A stretch of 20,294 nucleotides of DNA from Patescibacteria group bacterium (GTDB lineage: Bacteria; Patescibacteriota; Minisyncoccia; Phycocordibacterales; UBA2100). Below are positions 6,542 through 13,640 of this stretch, piece after piece. Position 1 is the stretch's first letter; the number at the start of each line of letters is the position of its first letter. The translations under genes were made by a program, and so were the position numbers. The notes under the pieces were generated by a model that worked only from the letters and a program-made list of their open reading frames with translations, was not told where the DNA came from and did no database searches. Location of the stretch: positions 1-20,294 of the forward strand of contig WFWK01000062.1 of assembly GCA_015491135.1 (NCBI GenBank), in the 5' to 3' direction.

Positions 6542-7822
6542 ATGTATAAGCTGTTTTTGAGTGTACTTACAATTTTGGTCTTGTTTTTTTCGGTAAATGC
6601 TACTGTTGCTGTGGATGAAAATGAATTGAAAGAAAAAATAAATGAGCACAAATCCGAAATAGAAAAACTTGATGAAGAGATAGAAAAGTATGAGCAAGAA
6701 CTCTCCAAAGTGTCCAAAAAAAAGAAAACCCTTTCAAACTTGATGAGGCAGATTGAAATTTCCACAAAGAAAATAAACACTTCTGTTGTTAAAACAAAAA
6801 CTCAAATAAAACAAACCTCCAAAACAATTGAAGAGTTGGAAAAAGAAATAGCCAATGCAAAAATCACTCTTTCCATACAAAAAGAAGCCCTTGCCAAAGC
6901 CTTGCAGAAACTTAACACGCAAGATGATTATTCATTGGTTGAACTGTTTCTAAAAAATCAAAAGTTAAGCGATGTCTGGAGTGATATAGAGGCCGTAAGA
7001 CAATTTCAAGCAACGGTTAACAACAAATTAAAAGAAGTTGAACAAAAAAGAATTGAGCTGACAGATGCTTTAGCTCAAAAGAAAAAGAAGAAACAAGAAC
7101 TTACTTCTTATCAAAAAAGATTAATTGTTCAAAAGAAAAGTCTGGAAATTTCCAAAGAAGAAAAAGCGCGTATACTAAGAGAGACCCAAAACAAAGAATC
7201 TGAGTATCAAAGAATTTTAGCCGAGAAAAGAGCGGCGAGAGAAAAATTTGAAAAAGCCCTGAGAGAATTTGAGTCAAAGCTTTCTTATAAAAAAACCGGC
7301 GAGTTGCCTAAAAAGGGGAGTCAAGTTTTCTCATGGCCACTTGACTACATTCACATAACTCAATATTTTGGAAACACGCCATTTGCAAGGTCTGGCGCAT
7401 ACAACGGCAGAGGACACAACGGACTTGACTTAGGAACTCCGCTTGGCTCTCCAGTTAAAGCTCCGGCAGATGGGGTTGTGGAAGCAACCGGCAACACAGA
7501 TGCGTATCCGGGCTGTCTCTCTTATGGTAAATGGGTTCTTATAAAACACGACAACGGGCTTGCAACCATGTACGCGCATCTGTCACAAATTGCCACTAAG
7601 CCGGGTACAAAAGTTAAACGCGGAGATGTGTTTGCATACTCGGGAAGTTCCGGTTATTCAACCGGGCCACATTTGCATTTTGGAGTTTATGATGCATCGG
7701 CTGTAAGAGTGGTTAAAATAGGTAGTTTTAAAAAATCACGCAGATGCTCTCAGGCTAAAATACCGATAGCCCCATGGAAAGCTTATTTCAATCCACTTGA
7801 TTTCTTACCTTCAACAAGATAA
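6542..7822 (+). CDS. Secreted coiled-coil M23 metallopeptidase (EnvC/NlpD-like)
   Basis: 426 residues. A signal peptide covers about 1-23 (LFLSVLTILVLFFSV core, possible cleavage after TVA). A long charged coiled coil follows (about 25-125 and 155-250, rich in K/E/Q), then an M23 lysostaphin-type domain (about 262-420). Zinc ligands and catalytic residues are all present: H292 and D296 (HNGLD), H346 (YAHLS), H377 and H379 (PHLHF). It should cut peptide crosslinks in peptidoglycan outside the membrane. The EnvC-like coiled coil suggests control by a partner such as FtsEX, which is not in the window. C325 and C402 are the only cysteines in the domain and could form a disulfide. It starts at the ATG just after a leaderless promoter. 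Confidence 0.9.
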   Translation: MYKLFLSVLTILVLFFSVNATVAVDENELKEKINEHKSEIEKLDEEIEKYEQELSKVSKKKKTLSNLMRQIEISTKKINTSVVKTKTQIKQTSKTIEELEKEIANAKITLSIQKEALAKALQKLNTQDDYSLVELFLKNQKLSDVWSDIEAVRQFQATVNNKLKEVEQKRIELTDALAQKKKKKQELTSYQKRLIVQKKSLEISKEEKARILRETQNKESEYQRILAEKRAAREKFEKALREFESKLSYKKTGELPKKGSQVFSWPLDYIHITQYFGNTPFARSGAYNGRGHNGLDLGTPLGSPVKAPADGVVEATGNTDAYPGCLSYGKWVLIKHDNGLATMYAHLSQIATKPGTKVKRGDVFAYSGSSGYSTGPHLHFGVYDASAVRVVKIGSFKKSRRCSQAKIPIAPWKAYFNPLDFLPSTR

Positions 7823-7862
7823 TCAACCCATGTTTTTAGGATAAGTATCTTTTTATATTTAG

Positions 7863-8252
7863 TTCGCACAATATAAAAGGGGAAATCAAATGCCTACACA
7901 GACAAAAAGCAGAGCTTTACGGTTATGCTTTGTATTTATAAACATAAATGAAGAGGGGTGTTTGTTTTATCTGCATATTAACATTACAAGAAAATATTGA
8001 TCAGTGTATGCCGTAGTCAAAGAATTTAAACGAGTTTATATATTAAGTTAATGTAAGTTGCGTGCAAAAGGAAAATAAAGGCGCAGATAAAGGATAAAAC
8101 AGAAAAAGAGCCCTTTAAATTACAATTAAAAGGGTATATTCAATAGGGTTAAATCAAAATAGAGCCCACATTATCTGTAAACAACCGTAACCACTTTTTA
8201 GATGAGCTGTTTTTACCCCTCCCTGTTATTCGTTTTACATATATTGTGCGAA
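7863..8252 (+). ncRNA. Candidate structured RNA or MITE-like element, 390 bases
   Basis: The ends are perfect 13-base inverted repeats: TTCGCACAATATA (7863-7875) and TATATTGTGCGAA (8240-8252). Further complementary segments nest inside in consistent order. These are AGGGG 7878-7882 with CCCCT 8216-8220; AAAAA/CAG (7904-7912, one bulge) with CTG/TTTTT 8207-8214; TTACGGTT 7917-7924 with AACCGTAA 8183-8190; TTTATCTGC 7966-7974 with GCAGATAAA 8083-8091; ATATTAAC 7975-7982 with GTTAATGT 8047-8054 (one G-U); and a local hairpin CCCTTT 8111-8116 with AAAGGG 8129-8134. A TATATT at 7854-7859 could be its -10. No known RNA family is recognised. Strand and ends are inferred, and a miniature transposable element is the main alternative. 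Confidence 0.45.
7890..8000 (+). CDS. Possible 36-residue small ORF
   Basis: ATG at 7890 preceded by AGGGG (7878-7882) with a 7-base gap. It encodes MPTQTKSRALRLCFVFININ followed by EEGCLFYLHINITRKY. There is no recognised family. The reading frame lies inside the nested complementary block, so it may be chance. The Shine-Dalgarno-like sequence doubles as a strand of one proposed helix. Confidence 0.18.
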   Translation: MPTQTKSRALRLCFVFININEEGCLFYLHINITRKY

Positions 8253-8510
8253 TAATGTAGTGAAACAAAAACCGGCTCGCTCTGTCTTGTTTTAACTCCG
8301 TTATCGCTTTGACCTATCAACCCCCCTCTAGTTACGAACCAGTTTTATAACTTTTCTAATTTGTGAAAAATTTAGAATCAGCCAATAAATTAAATAATCA
8401 GTTTTATTTCAGAATAACTATTTTTGAAAGATTAAATTTTTTGCCTTATTTTAAATTAACAAAACCCCACCCTCTCGATAGTGTCTTTTAAAAAATTAAT
8501 TCGCAAAATA

Positions 8511-8519
8511 TGTTATACT
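8511..8519 (+). promoter_or_regulatory. Extended -10 promoter giving a leaderless xerC/D start
   Basis: TG (8511-8512), T, TATACT (8514-8519), then 6 bases to the ATG at 8526. No -35 is visible, as is usual with an extended -10. Confidence 0.6.
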
Positions 8520-8525
8520 TTTTGT

Positions 8526-9479
8526 ATGACACAAAAACCGATCAAAGATTACTTGCTTGATTTTTTGGATTACTGTGAAGTTGAAAAAGGACTCTCTGCC
8601 AACACGCAGAGAAATTACAATCAATATTTAAATCTTTTTATTCGTTGGCTGGAAGCTGTGGGCAAGAAAAATTTAAAACCAAAAGAGTTAACCCGTGATG
8701 ACCTGTGGGAGTACAGACTTTTTCTTGCAAGAAAATACAAAACTCCCAGAGGTCAATTTCTTACCAAAAAGTCACAAAATTACTATCTCATAGCTCTAAG
8801 GGCTCTGCTTGATTTTTTTGCCGATAAAGATATAGAGTCTCTCCCCTCTGCAAAAGTAAAACTTGCCAAACAGCCAAAAAATGATCAAGTGAATTTTTTA
8901 TCCGAGATTGAAATAAAAAGATTGCTTGATGCAATTGATACAAAAACCAAAAGCGGACTGAGAGACCGGGCTATACTTGAAATGCTTTTTTCAACGGGAA
9001 TGCGTATCTCGGAGCTGGTATCTTTAAACAAAAAAGATTTATATTTTTTAACCGATAAAGCTTTTGCAAAACAAAAAACCTTTGAAATATCAATAGTTGG
9101 TAAAGGCTCAAAAGTAAGAACGGTTTTCATATCCAAAAGAGCAGCAAAATGGCTTAGAAAATACCTTGAAACCAGAGCTGACGATTACAAGCCTTTGTTT
9201 ATAAATTATCGTTCACGTTCGGGAGACAGACGCCTTACCCCCCGTTCTGTTCAACTTATGATAAGCAAAACGGCAATGCTTGCGGGTATCTCCAAAAAGG
9301 TAACACCTCACACGCTTCGCCACTCTTACGCAACTGATCTTCTCTCACACGGCGCTGACCTGCGCGCTGTTCAAGAGTTGCTTGGCCACCAAAATGTTGC
9401 AACAACTCAGATTTACACTCATGTTACAAACAAACAACTAAAAGAAATTCATGAAAAATTCCATGGCGGAAATAAATAA
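8526..9479 (+). CDS. xerC: Tyrosine recombinase XerC/XerD family
   Basis: 317 residues. An N-terminal SAM-like DNA-binding domain (about 5-100, with YLLDFLDYCEVEKGLSANTQ) is followed by a catalytic domain with all expected residues: R160 (GMRISEL), K193 (GKGSKVR), H262 and R265 (HTLRHSYATDLL), H288 (LLGHQNV) and Y297 (TQIYTHV). The length and the ordered motifs fit the chromosome dimer resolvases that act at dif before division, rather than phage integrases. XerC or XerD cannot be told apart, so the symbol is approximate; many reduced genomes carry only one. A GTG at 8481 would add 15 residues, but it lies upstream of the extended -10. It converges on glmS with an 11-base gap. Confidence 0.9.
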   Translation: MTQKPIKDYLLDFLDYCEVEKGLSANTQRNYNQYLNLFIRWLEAVGKKNLKPKELTRDDLWEYRLFLARKYKTPRGQFLTKKSQNYYLIALRALLDFFADKDIESLPSAKVKLAKQPKNDQVNFLSEIEIKRLLDAIDTKTKSGLRDRAILEMLFSTGMRISELVSLNKKDLYFLTDKAFAKQKTFEISIVGKGSKVRTVFISKRAAKWLRKYLETRADDYKPLFINYRSRSGDRRLTPRSVQLMISKTAMLAGISKKVTPHTLRHSYATDLLSHGADLRAVQELLGHQNVATTQIYTHVTNKQLKEIHEKFHGGNK

Positions 9480-9490
9480 TAATTGCTTCA

Positions 9491-11314
9491 CTACTCTACA
9501 GTAACACTTTTTGCCAAATTGCGTGGTTTGTCCACGTTGAGCTTTTTTAATTTTGCGCTGTGGTATGCGATAAGTTGCAGTGCCGAAGCGTAAAAAATCA
9601 AAGAAGTTGCGGTTTTTAACTTTGGAATCTTTATTATGTTATCTGAAATTTTTATAATCTCTTTCATGTTATCAAAGCAGACTGAGAAAACTTGTGCGTC
9701 TCTTGCTTTGACCTCTTGAATGTTTGAGATTGTTTTCTCATATAAATTGTTACCGACAAAATAAAGAGTTGGAAATCCTTTTTCTATTAATGCTATCGGC
9801 CCATGTTTAAGCTCGCCTGCAGGGTAGGCTTCGGCATGAATGTAGGAAATTTCTTTTATTTTAAGCGCCGCTTCTTTGGCTATCGGATAAAGCTCCCCTC
9901 TTGCCAAGGTAAACATACTTTTCTTTTTGAAAATCTTTTGAGCCACCTTTAGTGATTGTTTATCTATTGAAGGGAGGGTATCTTCAAGTTTTTTGGGAAT
10001 TTGCAACAACTCTTTCAAAAGAAGTTTATCTTTATCAGAAAGAGTAGATTTTAGTTTTTTAAACAACGAATAAATCAAAAACAAAACTGACAATTGCGAT
10101 GTGAAGGCTTTTGTGCTTGCAACCGATATTTCGGGACCCGCATGATTGTAAACACCTGCATGAGTTTCTCTTGCTATGGTACTTGCAACGGTGTTTACCA
10201 CCCCCAAGGTCAAAGCGCCTTCTTTTTTATACCTTTCAAGGGCTGAGATGGTATCTGCAGTCTCACCAGATTGTGATATGAAAAACGCAACAGTGTTTTC
10301 TCTTATTTTTTCGTTGTCATATTTTGCCTCAGATGCCAACTTTACAAAAACCGGTAATCCCAACTCATCAAAAAGGTGTTTAACTGCCAGCGCCGCGTTG
10401 TATGAAGTTCCCGCCGCTATAAAATGAATCTCTTTAGCTGATTTAAGTTCAGGTTCAACTTCAGTTAACCCTCCCAAAATCGGCTTCAGATCTTTTGAAA
10501 TTCTGCCTGCCGTTGATGTTTGAATTGATTGGGGTTGTTCATATATTTCTTTTAACATGTAGGAATCAAATCCTTCTTTTTCCGCTTTGCTCATCAACTC
10601 ATTTAGGTTTTCTATTTTTCTGTCTGAGATGTTGCCGTTTATGTGATCAATTTTGTAACCCAGTTTATCTATTTGTAAAATATCACCATCTTGCAGATAA
10701 ACAACCCGCTTCGTAAAATCCGACAGAGCAAGAGCATCAGATGCCAAAAAGTACTCCCCTTCCCCCACTCCCAACACCAGCGGAGAAGAAAGTTTAGAGG
10801 CAAAAATTTTGTCACCTTCTTTTGTAAACGCCACAATGGCATATGCTCCTTTGAGCATTTTCAACGTATTTTTAAAAGCTTCAAATGGGTCTTTGGTTTG
10901 TTTTAAAAAGTAGTCAAAAAGCCCGGCCACTTTTTCGGTGTCTGTGTCGGTTTTAAATTTGTAACCCTTTTTTTCCAAAAAATCTTGTATTTCTTTGTAA
11001 TTTTCTATAATTCCGTTGTGGACGATAAACACATTGCCAACATTGTGCGGGTGAGCATTTTTAACAGATGGCTTGCCGTGGGTAGCCCAGCGGGTGTGCC
11101 CTATACCCAAACCTCCCTTTTTTGCTTTTTCCGATTTTAAAAGTTTAACAAGGTTTTTAAGTTCGCCGACGCTTTTTTTGTATACGACATTGCTGTTTTG
11201 AACATATGCAACTCCGGCGCTGTCGTATCCCCTGTATTCTAGGTTTTTCAATATTTTCAACAGTACCTCTTTGGGGTTGTTAATTTCACCTATGTACCCG
11301 GCTATTCCACACAT
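9491..11314 (-). CDS. glmS: Glutamine:fructose-6-phosphate aminotransferase (isomerizing)
   Basis: 607 residues, the usual length. It makes glucosamine-6-phosphate, the first step to UDP-GlcNAc for peptidoglycan. The N-terminal class II glutamine amidotransferase domain has the nucleophile Cys2 (MCGIAGYIG), GHTRWATHG and HNGIIENY. Two SIS sugar-isomerase domains follow (IAAGTSYNAALAVKHL with SQSGETADT, then LARGELYPIAKEAALKIKE with EAYPAGELKHGP). The conserved C-terminus DKPRNLAKSVTVE is intact. It starts 4 bases after the upstream nucleotidase stop, so it is the last gene of that operon, and there is no room for a glmS ribozyme. Confidence 0.97.
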   Translation of the reverse strand: MCGIAGYIGEINNPKEVLLKILKNLEYRGYDSAGVAYVQNSNVVYKKSVGELKNLVKLLKSEKAKKGGLGIGHTRWATHGKPSVKNAHPHNVGNVFIVHNGIIENYKEIQDFLEKKGYKFKTDTDTEKVAGLFDYFLKQTKDPFEAFKNTLKMLKGAYAIVAFTKEGDKIFASKLSSPLVLGVGEGEYFLASDALALSDFTKRVVYLQDGDILQIDKLGYKIDHINGNISDRKIENLNELMSKAEKEGFDSYMLKEIYEQPQSIQTSTAGRISKDLKPILGGLTEVEPELKSAKEIHFIAAGTSYNAALAVKHLFDELGLPVFVKLASEAKYDNEKIRENTVAFFISQSGETADTISALERYKKEGALTLGVVNTVASTIARETHAGVYNHAGPEISVASTKAFTSQLSVLFLIYSLFKKLKSTLSDKDKLLLKELLQIPKKLEDTLPSIDKQSLKVAQKIFKKKSMFTLARGELYPIAKEAALKIKEISYIHAEAYPAGELKHGPIALIEKGFPTLYFVGNNLYEKTISNIQEVKARDAQVFSVCFDNMKEIIKISDNIIKIPKLKTATSLIFYASALQLIAYHSAKLKKLNVDKPRNLAKSVTVE

Positions 11315-11318
11315 ATTT

Positions 11319-11768
11319 TTATTTATTTAATAGATAATTTAACACTTGCTCCCAGTCACTAAAGGGAGGCTGTCTAAAATGTATATGCTCTCCTTGAAAG
11401 TCGGAAGCACCGTTTGCTTCCCTGTCATCTATCAAAAAATCTCCTCTTAGCAAATCTTTTCTGTGCGAGAGAATGAGTCTTCTTTTAAATTCTGGAAAAT
11501 GCCTTTGTAGCCAAATTCTTTTTTCTGACCAAGCTTGTGGATTATCCCAAGGGGCTGTTGAAAGAACAAAAAGGTCGTACTTATCGGCAAGTTTTTCAAC
11601 CGCTTCTTTTGCTCCTTCAACTGTTGGTAAATTGATAAAAAATTCCGGTATTAACGTTGGTCTTTCGTATTTGTTCAGTTGCTCTTCGGTAAGCTTGTCA
11701 ACTCCGGTCTGAAAATCTGCCAATACTCCGTCCATATCAATGTATACTATTTTGCCATTTTTCTTCAT
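11319..11768 (-). CDS. 5'(3')-deoxyribonucleotidase-like HAD phosphatase
   Basis: 149 residues. HAD motif I is YIDMDGVLADF, with D11 as nucleophile and D13 as acid/base. Motif II is LSTAPWDNPQAWSEKRIW (69 onward), K104 lies in SHRKDLLRGD, and motif III is LIDDREANG (D114, D115). The TAPWDN segment is typical of the NT5C-type family, which dephosphorylates deoxynucleoside monophosphates. The exact substrate is not provable from sequence. Its ATG overlaps the methyltransferase stop as ATGA, and glmS begins 4 bases after its stop, so all three should be translated from one mRNA. Confidence 0.82.
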   Translation of the reverse strand: MKKNGKIVYIDMDGVLADFQTGVDKLTEEQLNKYERPTLIPEFFINLPTVEGAKEAVEKLADKYDLFVLSTAPWDNPQAWSEKRIWLQRHFPEFKRRLILSHRKDLLRGDFLIDDREANGASDFQGEHIHFRQPPFSDWEQVLNYLLNK

Positions 11769-12445
11769 GGTCTGTAGTATATCATTTTAATATTTCCAAA
11801 ACGAGATTGTTCACTATGCTCTTTTTTAAATCCCACTTTAGAGAAAAGATTTTCAGCTTCTTTTTTGGAATAAAGACAAACGGGAGAAAGCACGTCAAAT
11901 CTGAGTCTGTCTTCTTCATTTTCTATTTTGCAAAATCTTTTTTCAAGTGGCACCTTTGCGCAAGGGTAACTTTTTGCAAATTCACTCTCAGGTGTTGAGA
12001 TTGTGGCAAAAACTTTTCCATCAGGTACCATTTTTTCATAAATTAAAGATAAGAGATTAACGGCATTTTCATACGGTAGGTAGTGTATAACTCTCTGCAG
12101 TAGAGCAAAAGATATTGGTTGTAAATCTGTTTTTTGTAAATCTTCAAGATTTATCTGTTTGAAAATGAGTTTTTCTTGCAGAGACAGTGCATTTGATATT
12201 TTCTGAAAGTGTTCTTTAAGGTCAAGGGAGTCAAATAAAAAGACTTTATATCCCAAAATGGAAGCTACTGTTGAAGCTCTTCCAAAGCCACAGCCAAAAT
12301 CCGCGCCGGCGCGGACATTCCCCTGCCAGTCGAGCAAAAATTTGATCAATTCTTTCTCAAGCGCATCAACTCTTTCGGCTGAGACAAGCTTACCTTTGCC
12401 ATGGGATTTCATATTGCTCAAATTCGGGTAAGAGTTTTTTGTCAT
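11765..12445 (-). CDS. Class I SAM-dependent methyltransferase of unknown substrate
   Basis: 226 residues from the ATG at 12445. Motif I is ADFGCGFGRAS (48-58). The acidic post-strand FLFDSLD, LLQRVIHYLP in the motif IV position, and KMVPDGKVFATIS in the usual post-IV position follow, which together fit a Rossmann-fold methyltransferase. The C-terminus (YSKKEAENLFSKVGFKKEHSE) is also typical. The substrate is unknown. The start is uncertain: 12445 gives a 56-base overlap with the exonuclease gene, while the in-frame ATG at 12412 (MKSHGKGK) reduces it to 23 bases. Its stop overlaps the next start as ATGA. Confidence 0.75.
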   Translation of the reverse strand: MTKNSYPNLSNMKSHGKGKLVSAERVDALEKELIKFLLDWQGNVRAGADFGCGFGRASTVASILGYKVFLFDSLDLKEHFQKISNALSLQEKLIFKQINLEDLQKTDLQPISFALLQRVIHYLPYENAVNLLSLIYEKMVPDGKVFATISTPESEFAKSYPCAKVPLEKRFCKIENEEDRLRFDVLSPVCLYSKKEAENLFSKVGFKKEHSEQSRFGNIKMIYYRP

Positions 12446-12986
12446 ATAAAAGGCGTGATATTACCTCGGCGTGCGAAAGCGCTCCGGTAAGCGCGTTGTG
12501 AGGTTTTGGCTCTTCCGGAATGCCACAGTAGTTAAGTATCGCATCCAAATCAAGAGCGCTTCTTTTATGCTCTTTGTCTATAGGAGGTTTTATTCCTCTT
12601 TTTACCATGTGCATCCATGCCAGAGAGTGAGAGTCTATGGTTCTGTATGCAAACGGATACTCAAGTCCGGCGCGTTCTGTTGCCGCTTTTACAAAATCTC
12701 TATCAAAAGAAACATTTTGCCCGGCAAGAGTTCTGTCTTCAAGCTGCTTGCTCCAGTCAAGAAAATTTCTGATGAGTTCGGACTCTGTCATTTTATTTTT
12801 ATCTGTTATTTCTTGTTCGGAAAAACCGTTAACCTCCAGTGCCTCTTTGGATATATGAGCTCCGTCCCAAATTCTGCATTCGGCATAGAATCTGTTCTTG
12901 GGGTTTTGCAAATCCAAAGCCCCCAATGACACAATTGAGTGTTTGTTATAGTTTACTCCTGAAGCTTCAACATCTAAAACAAGCAT
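12390..12986 (-). CDS. DnaQ-like 3'-5' exonuclease, altered DEDDh motif
   Basis: 198 residues. ExoI is present as D5 and E7 (LVLDVEASG) and ExoII as AGQNVSFDRDF with D95. ExoIII starts with H163 (PHNALTGALSHAEV). The family normally has Asp five residues after this His; here that position is G168, and the nearest acid is E174. It may use a shifted ligand, as a subfamily trait, or be impaired. Substrates of such stand-alone proteins range from DNA ends to short RNA. It is the first gene of the operon leading to glmS. CATAAT ends 6 bases before the ATG, fixing the start. Confidence 0.78.
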   Translation of the reverse strand: MLVLDVEASGVNYNKHSIVSLGALDLQNPKNRFYAECRIWDGAHISKEALEVNGFSEQEITDKNKMTESELIRNFLDWSKQLEDRTLAGQNVSFDRDFVKAATERAGLEYPFAYRTIDSHSLAWMHMVKRGIKPPIDKEHKRSALDLDAILNYCGIPEEPKPHNALTGALSHAEVISRLLYDKKLLPEFEQYEIPWQR

Positions 12987-12992
12987 TGTACT

Positions 12993-13021
12993 ATTATGTA
13001 AAAAAACAAATCAAAACGCAA
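12993..13021 (-). promoter_or_regulatory. Leaderless promoter of the exonuclease-glmS operon
   Basis: Minus-strand TTGCGT (13021-13016), a 17-base spacer and CATAAT (12998-12993), then 6 bases to the ATG at 12986. The -35 matches only in TTG. Confidence 0.5.
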
Positions 13022-13034
13022 ATCTCTCAAGCAA

Positions 13035-13067
13035 ATAACCTTACAAGGTCGGACCTTGTAAGGTTAT
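13035..13067. repeat. Long perfect palindrome after rlmH (copy 2 of a related pair)
   Basis: ATAACCTTACAAGGTC, one central base, GACCTTGTAAGGTTAT: a 16-base perfect inverted repeat that includes the rlmH stop codon (13064-13066). No T run follows on the minus strand, so it is not a canonical intrinsic terminator, though it could block or stabilise the 3' end. Its core is related to the hairpin at 6487-6503. Confidence 0.75.
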
Positions 13068-13498
13068 GCTCTATGGTATGGGTGATTGTTTAAAACCGAA
13101 AGAGCTCTGTAGACGCTCTCTGTAAGCGCTAAACCGGCGATTTCATGTGGCATTGTAAGTTTGGAGAGAGACAAAAGAAAATCCGCTTTTCTTTTGAACT
13201 CGTCTGTAAACCCATTTGCCGGACCAACCACAAAAAACAAACTGTTGCCTTGCTTGATATTTTTTTCTAAAAAATCGGCAAACTCCAGCGTGGCAAACTC
13301 CTCTCCCCTCTCATCCAAAGCGATAAGCAAGCTTTTGTTGGCATTCACTAACTTTAAAATTTTGTCCTCTGAGGTGTTGTTATCTTTAATATAAACCAGT
13401 TCGGTTTTTAAAAAGCGATTTGCTCGCTTTACGTACTCTTCTATAAAATCTTTAAGGCAGTTTTTGGGTTTGCCCGTTAAAACAATTTTTATTTGCAT
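13064..13498 (-). CDS. rlmH: 23S rRNA (pseudouridine-1915-N3) methyltransferase
   Basis: 144 residues, a SPOUT-class methyltransferase that modifies helix 69 of 23S rRNA in assembled ribosomes. Family features are LIALDERGEEF, FVVGPANGF (usually FVIGGADG) in the SAM-binding knot, LSLSKLTMPHEIA, ALTESVYRA, and the near-invariant C-terminal YHR (HPYHRA). A little shorter than the 155-160 residue norm. The ATG at 13498 lies only 12 bases after the 3' end of tRNA-Tyr on the same strand, with no separate promoter seen. The mRNA is therefore probably released by tRNA 3' processing. A perfect palindrome begins in its stop codon. Confidence 0.93.
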   Translation of the reverse strand: MQIKIVLTGKPKNCLKDFIEEYVKRANRFLKTELVYIKDNNTSEDKILKLVNANKSLLIALDERGEEFATLEFADFLEKNIKQGNSLFFVVGPANGFTDEFKRKADFLLSLSKLTMPHEIAGLALTESVYRALSVLNNHPYHRA

Positions 13499-13510
13499 AG
13501 AAAATGTTTG

Positions 13511-13594
13511 TGCGCCGGGTAGGATTCGAACCTACGTAGGGCAAAGCCCGCGAGGTTTACAGCCTCGTGCGTTTGACCACTCCGCCACCGACGC
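13511..13594 (-). tRNA. trnY: tRNA-Tyr (anticodon GTA)
   Basis: A class II tRNA of 84 bases. The acceptor GCGTCGG pairs with CCGGCGC (one G-U), with discriminator A at 13511. The anticodon stem CGAGG/CCTCG encloses CTGTAAA with GTA in the middle. A long variable arm (around GGGCTTTGCCC) and the T arm GTAGG-TTCGAAT-CCTAC follow. No CCA is encoded (CAA follows). It has its own strong promoter and is followed immediately by rlmH. Confidence 0.96.
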
Positions 13595-13603
13595 GCCAGG
13601 GTA

Positions 13604-13632
13604 ATTTTAGCAGTTACCGACTATGATTTCAA
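13604..13632 (-). promoter_or_regulatory. Strong sigma70-type promoter of tRNA-Tyr and rlmH
   Basis: Minus-strand TTGAAA (13632-13627), a 17-base spacer and TAAAAT (13609-13604), ending 9 bases before the tRNA 5' end. Both hexamers match consensus at 5 of 6 positions. Confidence 0.75.
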
Positions 13633-13640
13633 GTTAATTG

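Larger units (their letters stand above)
7823..8525. other. Roughly 700-base gap without a recognised gene
   Basis: No protein of convincing length is seen on either strand. The left part (7863-8252) holds the nested complementary block described separately. The right part (8253-8480) is AT-rich, with an imperfect hairpin near 8356-8375 and a 6-base stem AAACAA/TTGTTT around 8264-8293. I see nothing further that can be named. It lacks the conserved cores of RNase P RNA, tmRNA or SRP RNA. Confidence 0.6.

Noticed and set aside
7823..8480. RNase P RNA, tmRNA or SRP RNA in the large gap
   Set aside because: On both strands I looked for their conserved core motifs and tRNA-like ends and found none. 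A tRNA-like T arm near 8325-8345 on the minus strand has no matching acceptor.
8481..8525. GTG start for the recombinase adding 15 residues
   Set aside because: It lies upstream of the extended -10 at 8511-8519. The ATG at 8526 begins the family-typical N-terminus.
11315..11400. glmS ribozyme upstream of glmS
   Set aside because: Only 4 bases separate glmS from the preceding coding sequence, and no ribozyme core is present.
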